DNA of 64,000 nt from Aptenodytes patagonicus (Eukaryota > Chordata > Aves > Sphenisciformes > Spheniscidae), in NCBI RefSeq assembly GCF_965638725.1, contig NC_134954.1, forward strand, positions 4,025,001-4,089,000, written 5' to 3'. Below are positions 35,763-64,000 of the stretch, piece after piece. The notes beneath the pieces are model-generated. The model saw only the letters and a program-made list of their open reading frames with translations. It did not search any database and was not told the origin of the DNA. Position numbers and translations under genes: made by a program. The number at the start of each line of letters is the position of its first letter. The stretch's first letter is position 1.

Positions 35763-36382
35763 GAGAGTTAAAAGATGGATAAAGCCAGCTGAAAGATTCG
35801 GAGTATTCAATCCAGTTCGTGGGCACACTCTATGAACACTTCCCTACATACTGAAGGACAGAAAGTCAGGTGAATTATTCGCCTGTTCTTTTATCCAGCT
35901 TTCACTTGGATATATATAAAGTTCGGCATTTTACAAACTTTTCATGACACATTCCAGAAGACAGAGGAGCCATTAAACTCGTGCTTCAGACTGAGCACAT
36001 TGGTCATTTCATTCGCTATCCACGATATCAGAATGGATATTAACAGAAATCAGACTTTGGTACAGACACAAACAAGACCGTGCCTCGTACCAGCTCTACA
36101 CGCTGCTGAGAGCCTAGTTCTAGACTGCCAAATCCTCGCTCTAATCCACGGGGTTCCGAGGAGCTGGGAGCTCGTGATCAGAGCCCACCTCGCCCCTAAC
36201 CACCGCGATGAACAAAGCAGGGTTAAGGAGTTTTCGACGGAGCTATAAAGGTTCTGGCCAGTTTTGGACATACAACTAGAGGCCAGAAGGAGTTCCAGTT
36301 TTTGCTAGTTTTGACGAACTGGGAACCCCATCTCTGTGCAAGCTTGTCGCCTAAACCATGCATCATGACAGGCTCTATTACC

Positions 36383-36402
36383 ATATATATATATATATAT
36401 AT
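36383..36402. repeat. (AT)10 microsatellite
   Basis: Ten AT units on the plus strand, flanked by TTACC and GCACACC. Confidence 0.95.
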
Positions 36403-37227
36403 GCACACCACCTATCAGGTACTGTACAATTTGATTACAATACATGTGAATAAAAATACTTCAGTCATCCAGAATATTTAGTGCAACGCTTCTGTTTTTA
36501 CAGGTCCAGAAAAGTAAATCTTACGGCCAGCTGCCACTCCTCAATGAGCAATGGTAACAAGAACAGACAGTATTACATTAAAAGCTTTAGGGTTGACAGG
36601 GCAAAGTTTGTCTTTAGGAAAGGGGGCGAGGAGAGACATTTCATTCGGGAGTAGCTTAGCATCCAAGACCCAGTCTGCTTTGCAGACACGCTTAACATTC
36701 GTTTGTTCCGTAGCAAGTGGGGCAACCGTACGGATTAATTCTGGGAGACAAACGGAGCAAGTCAAAGCTGTAAAGGTAGCCAACATTGAAAAGAGCAAGG
36801 ACGACATCAGGGAGACATAGGATAAGGTTATTTGTTATGATGGTAAATGAAGTGTACTCTTGACCCTTTAAAATAAACTTGTCTACACGGAAAGTACATG
36901 CGTATGTATCTTCAAATAGCTATAAAACTCAAACCCTACTTTTAATTTTAAAAGTCCTGAAGAATTAAACTCCATGTTTACTATGTCGTTACTGCACTTA
37001 ACCGCACATTAATGCAAAGAAACCAAACGTACTAATAATTACTCATACATGTACCTACAATCCTAACTGCTGAAATTTTAACAGAATTACAAAGACGTTT
37101 TAAGTGGAAATTAAGAAAAGGAAGCAAAAATGAAATTAGATGAGGCAGAGCAGAATTCCACTATGGACTGTAAAAGAAATCTCACTAATGTACACAAACA
37201 GCGTAAAGGCACGAGCATCAAACTCAC

Positions 37228-37370
37228 CTTAAGCAGAGTCCTCGTGATATCTTGTTCTCTCTGACCAGAGTTTTCACGTTCTCCATCTTTAAATCCTCAG
37301 TATCGTGATCGCGTTGTTCAACGGTAAAGGGCACATTTCCAAAAGGTGACTTCAGCAAAAGAGTCCCTTC
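37228..37370 (-). CDS. Unassigned candidate coding exon
   Basis: 143 bases between an acceptor (GACTAATTATTCAG) and a strong donor (CTTAAG|GTGAGT). One frame is open throughout and the other two contain stops. It reads EGTLLLKSPFGNVPFTVEQ, then DTEDLKMENVKTLVREN, then ISRGLCLR, with protein-like composition. It ends with two bases of a codon, the phase that fits the acceptor at 23,930. I do not recognise the peptide. It lies 2.4 kb beyond the CUL3 stop codon on the same strand. It could be an exon of an unannotated or alternative FAM124B transcript, part of a CUL3 read-through, or chance. Confidence 0.35.
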
Positions 37371-39793
37371 CTGAATAATTAGTCTTCAAAATTCTATTAA
37401 ATTTAAAATGGAAGCTATACTCTCAGTATTTGTTACTGAAGATAGCCATCGCCACCTGTCATTCTTTTAACAGACACTCTCGCCCACATAGCTTCTAAAA
37501 AAACCACCCTTAAACACATAATTATACAGTCATTCCTGTAACGTTCAGGCTCAGCACTTCCAAAAGCCACCAGAGATAGAAAGCTTCGGCTGATGCACAG
37601 CAAAAGTACAACCACAACGCTAAGGACAAAGTCCTCCTGTCATGGATAGCAACATTAATATCTCTGTAAGCTTCCCAGGGAAAAAGGACGTGAACCCGTT
37701 TCTCCCTGAAAAGCACACGGGAAAGCATTAACGTGCAATTATCACAACATTCATGCCATTAAAGAATAAGAGATGCATAAAAGAAAACCTTCACACCGAT
37801 GCACGGAAGAGCGAGTCACATTTTGAGGAAGATGTTTCTGACGACTTCAGAGACAATCCAAACCCCAGACTCTCCCCCAGCGTGTACTTAGCATTGTTCT
37901 ACGGCTAAACGACGACTGCATTTCTATTGACGTTTCGCATATACTGTACAGAGGCACACAGGTGTTTTAATAACGGTCAGCAAATACATTTTTGGAACGG
38001 CCGATGGCCTAGCTGTTTTCTTTTGGGGCTAAATTCTTGATGAACAATGGCAGGGAGGTCTCCCGGCCACCTCCCCTCTGACGACTTAAAAGCTCATCTT
38101 GTGTGCGTTGGGGGCATGCAGTAAACTTAAGTAAAGCTTAAAAAAAGTCAACAGTCAAGCTAAAGTATCACCCCAATTGCAGTCCCTCTCTTTAGAGGAA
38201 ATATCCTACTACTGAACAATAACCAAGATTTGTATCTTAACAGGCTGGAGAGGGGTGAAATTGGGGACACATCATGAAAAATACTCTCCAGTCGCATTGC
38301 TACGTCAGACCACCGCCACATATTTAATACAGCTAATCAAGAAGTGCGCTGGCAGTATCCTAATGCTCTACAACCAAGTTCTTCTTTTTGTTTCAACTCC
38401 AGCTCTACATATCGGGAAGCCCATCCCGACTATATTTTTCACTATCTATGGATGAAAGCAATGCGAACCAAGAAAAAAGAATATTGCTTTGAATTAAAAC
38501 AGAAAAATAGCTATGGCAGAGAAACCATGTGATGTGTGCGTTGGAATGTCAGAATTACCGTTTAATAAAAACTCTGCAGTACAATGCACACTTCAAACAA
38601 TTTCTAACTACGAGAAAAATGATGCCACTAAACTGCAATTTTTAATCTATTTTTGCAGCATTCTGACAAGAAGAAAAAAGTTCCAGGGTAAGAACTAAAA
38701 ATTTCATTACAGTAACAATTTTTATTGCATGTTTAAAATGCGTTTTTTAAAAACGAATAGTGCACACTGGCTTCACTTTAATCTCCTGAAATACGCACTT
38801 CATGATGGGAAGCCCTGGGGCTACAGATCCATCTGTGATGTTTATTAACAAAATATAATCCCGGTACGCTTCCCCACGGGACAGTATTTAGTTCCAAAAG
38901 ATTGTCAACCCTGTACTCTAACACACTTGAATTAGTTGTTTGTGTACACTAAATCCATTTATTTTAAATTTATTTTGTCTACATTTAGTGAAATAAAAAC
39001 ATCGCCCTGTACAATCCACCATCAGCAGTGAGTACAACAGCAAAAATTATTATACAGTTTATACACACTAAAATCTTTTCCTTTTTCCTATAAAGAAACC
39101 AGAACAAACCTAATCAATATAGAGTTTAATTTAGAAGAACTCAAATTACAGAAGGGAAAGCCAAAATTATTACGGTCTTTTCTGAGCCCCGAGAAGTTCC
39201 TGATTCACGTTGTTGGAACAGTGAGTGCAGCTGGAAGAGTGAAACATGCTCAAGTTGTCTTCTTGGGTCTTCAAAAAATTACCAAATATTTAAATTAAAC
39301 ATGGCTAGTTAAAGAAACATTTGAAGCAGAGCAATATAACTGGGAATTCTGCCTTACCAGTTGTGGTTTCTTTTAAACCCAACTTATACAATGCGCGAAG
39401 TGCTAAGCAACACTACAGAAACACATTTACATCAACACTGAAGATCTGGGGAAATGAAATTCCAACAATTTTATTTTTTTAAATGAGCTGTATTTTCTAA
39501 ATTTGTTTTTATTTTTCTGTTTTCATACAGTATTGAAAACAAACGCGGCACATTCACATTTTCCCGAAGAATTGTAAGGATGATCTCTACAGGGCTAACG
39601 TTGAAAAGCCTGAAGCTCAATCAATTGATGTTGAAAACTCTCAAAAGGAGTAAAAGGCTCGATCTGAATGGTCTAGAACATGTATTGTAATTTAATAGAA
39701 GAGATGGTCATCTTAATATTAATGATTTAAAAGAACTTCCCAGTTCATGCGAAGAGTATAGTCCAAGAATAAATCAAATTTTCTGAACGCATT
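37371..39793 (-). other. CUL3: CUL3 3' UTR and flank
   Basis: Sequence beyond the CUL3 stop codon. It is AT-rich, with several AATAAA hexamers on the minus strand (for example 38,721-38,726, and others near 38.84, 38.95 and 39.5 kb). A strong donor-like site CTG|GTAAGG at about 39,358 lies in the presumed UTR. The transcript end cannot be fixed. No coding sequence is recognised. Confidence 0.65.
38721..38726 (-). terminator. CUL3: Candidate CUL3 poly(A) signal
   Basis: AATAAA on the minus strand in context GCATGCAATAAAAATTG, about 1.07 kb beyond the stop codon. Human CUL3 has a longer 3' UTR, so more distal signals may also be used. Confidence 0.35.

Positions 39794-64000
<24,207 letters not shown>

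Larger units (their letters stand above)
28680..37227. other. Intergenic FAM124B-CUL3 spacer
   Basis: No protein gene is recognised. It contains CR1 fragments at 29,995-30,316 and 35,581-35,762, AT-rich unique sequence at 30.95-31.2 kb, and a CpG island at 33.7-34.9 kb. The short AT and 14-bp tandem repeats listed separately are also here. Short open frames here are uninformative. Confidence 0.6.

Overview
The window is nuclear DNA from a vertebrate, almost certainly a bird. It holds several 3'-end fragments of CR1 LINEs carrying the avian tail motif (ATTCTATGAT repeats), GC-rich intergenic DNA with long G homopolymers, and split genes with GT-AG introns whose encoded proteins are close to mammalian ones. 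There are no bacterial operons, no viral gene sets and no CRISPR arrays. Two protein-coding genes are recognisable, both on the minus strand and in the same order as on human chromosome 2q36 (FAM124B then CUL3, reading up the coordinates).

Region by region: 1-19.2 kb is GC-rich intergenic DNA without a gene I can support. It contains a CR1 fragment at 13.66 kb, a CpG-rich block with a 26-base G run and an AAT/ATT palindrome at 14.0-14.4 kb, and a perfect 13-bp hairpin at 4.0 kb. FAM124B occupies 19.2-23.3 kb as two certain coding exons (243 + 210 codons). Upstream, exon-like segments at 23.72-23.93 kb and 28.55-28.67 kb are in frame with it and may be a 5' leader or an N-terminal extension. 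From 28.7 to 37.2 kb lies intergenic DNA with two CR1 fragments and a strong CpG island (33.7-34.9 kb, with G runs of 17, 18 and 34). An unassigned coding-like exon lies at 37.23-37.37 kb. CUL3 runs from the stop codon at 39,794 to the right edge: twelve exons encode residues 180-768 (human numbering, counted back from the C-terminus) and correspond to human exons 5-16. Exons 1-4 and the promoter are beyond the window.

CUL3 is the scaffold of BTB-adaptor ubiquitin ligases. The window holds its RBX1-binding cullin-homology part and the NEDD8-acceptor winged helix. Intron 10 of CUL3 carries an unusual 0.7-kb, almost A/T-free minisatellite with a nested higher-order structure (118/85-bp units with a 203-bp super-period, then 46-bp units).

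The items most worth a second look are the in-frame upstream exons of FAM124B (one with a GC donor site), the orphan exon at 37.3 kb, the GC minisatellite inside CUL3, and the CpG island at 34 kb that has no assigned transcript.
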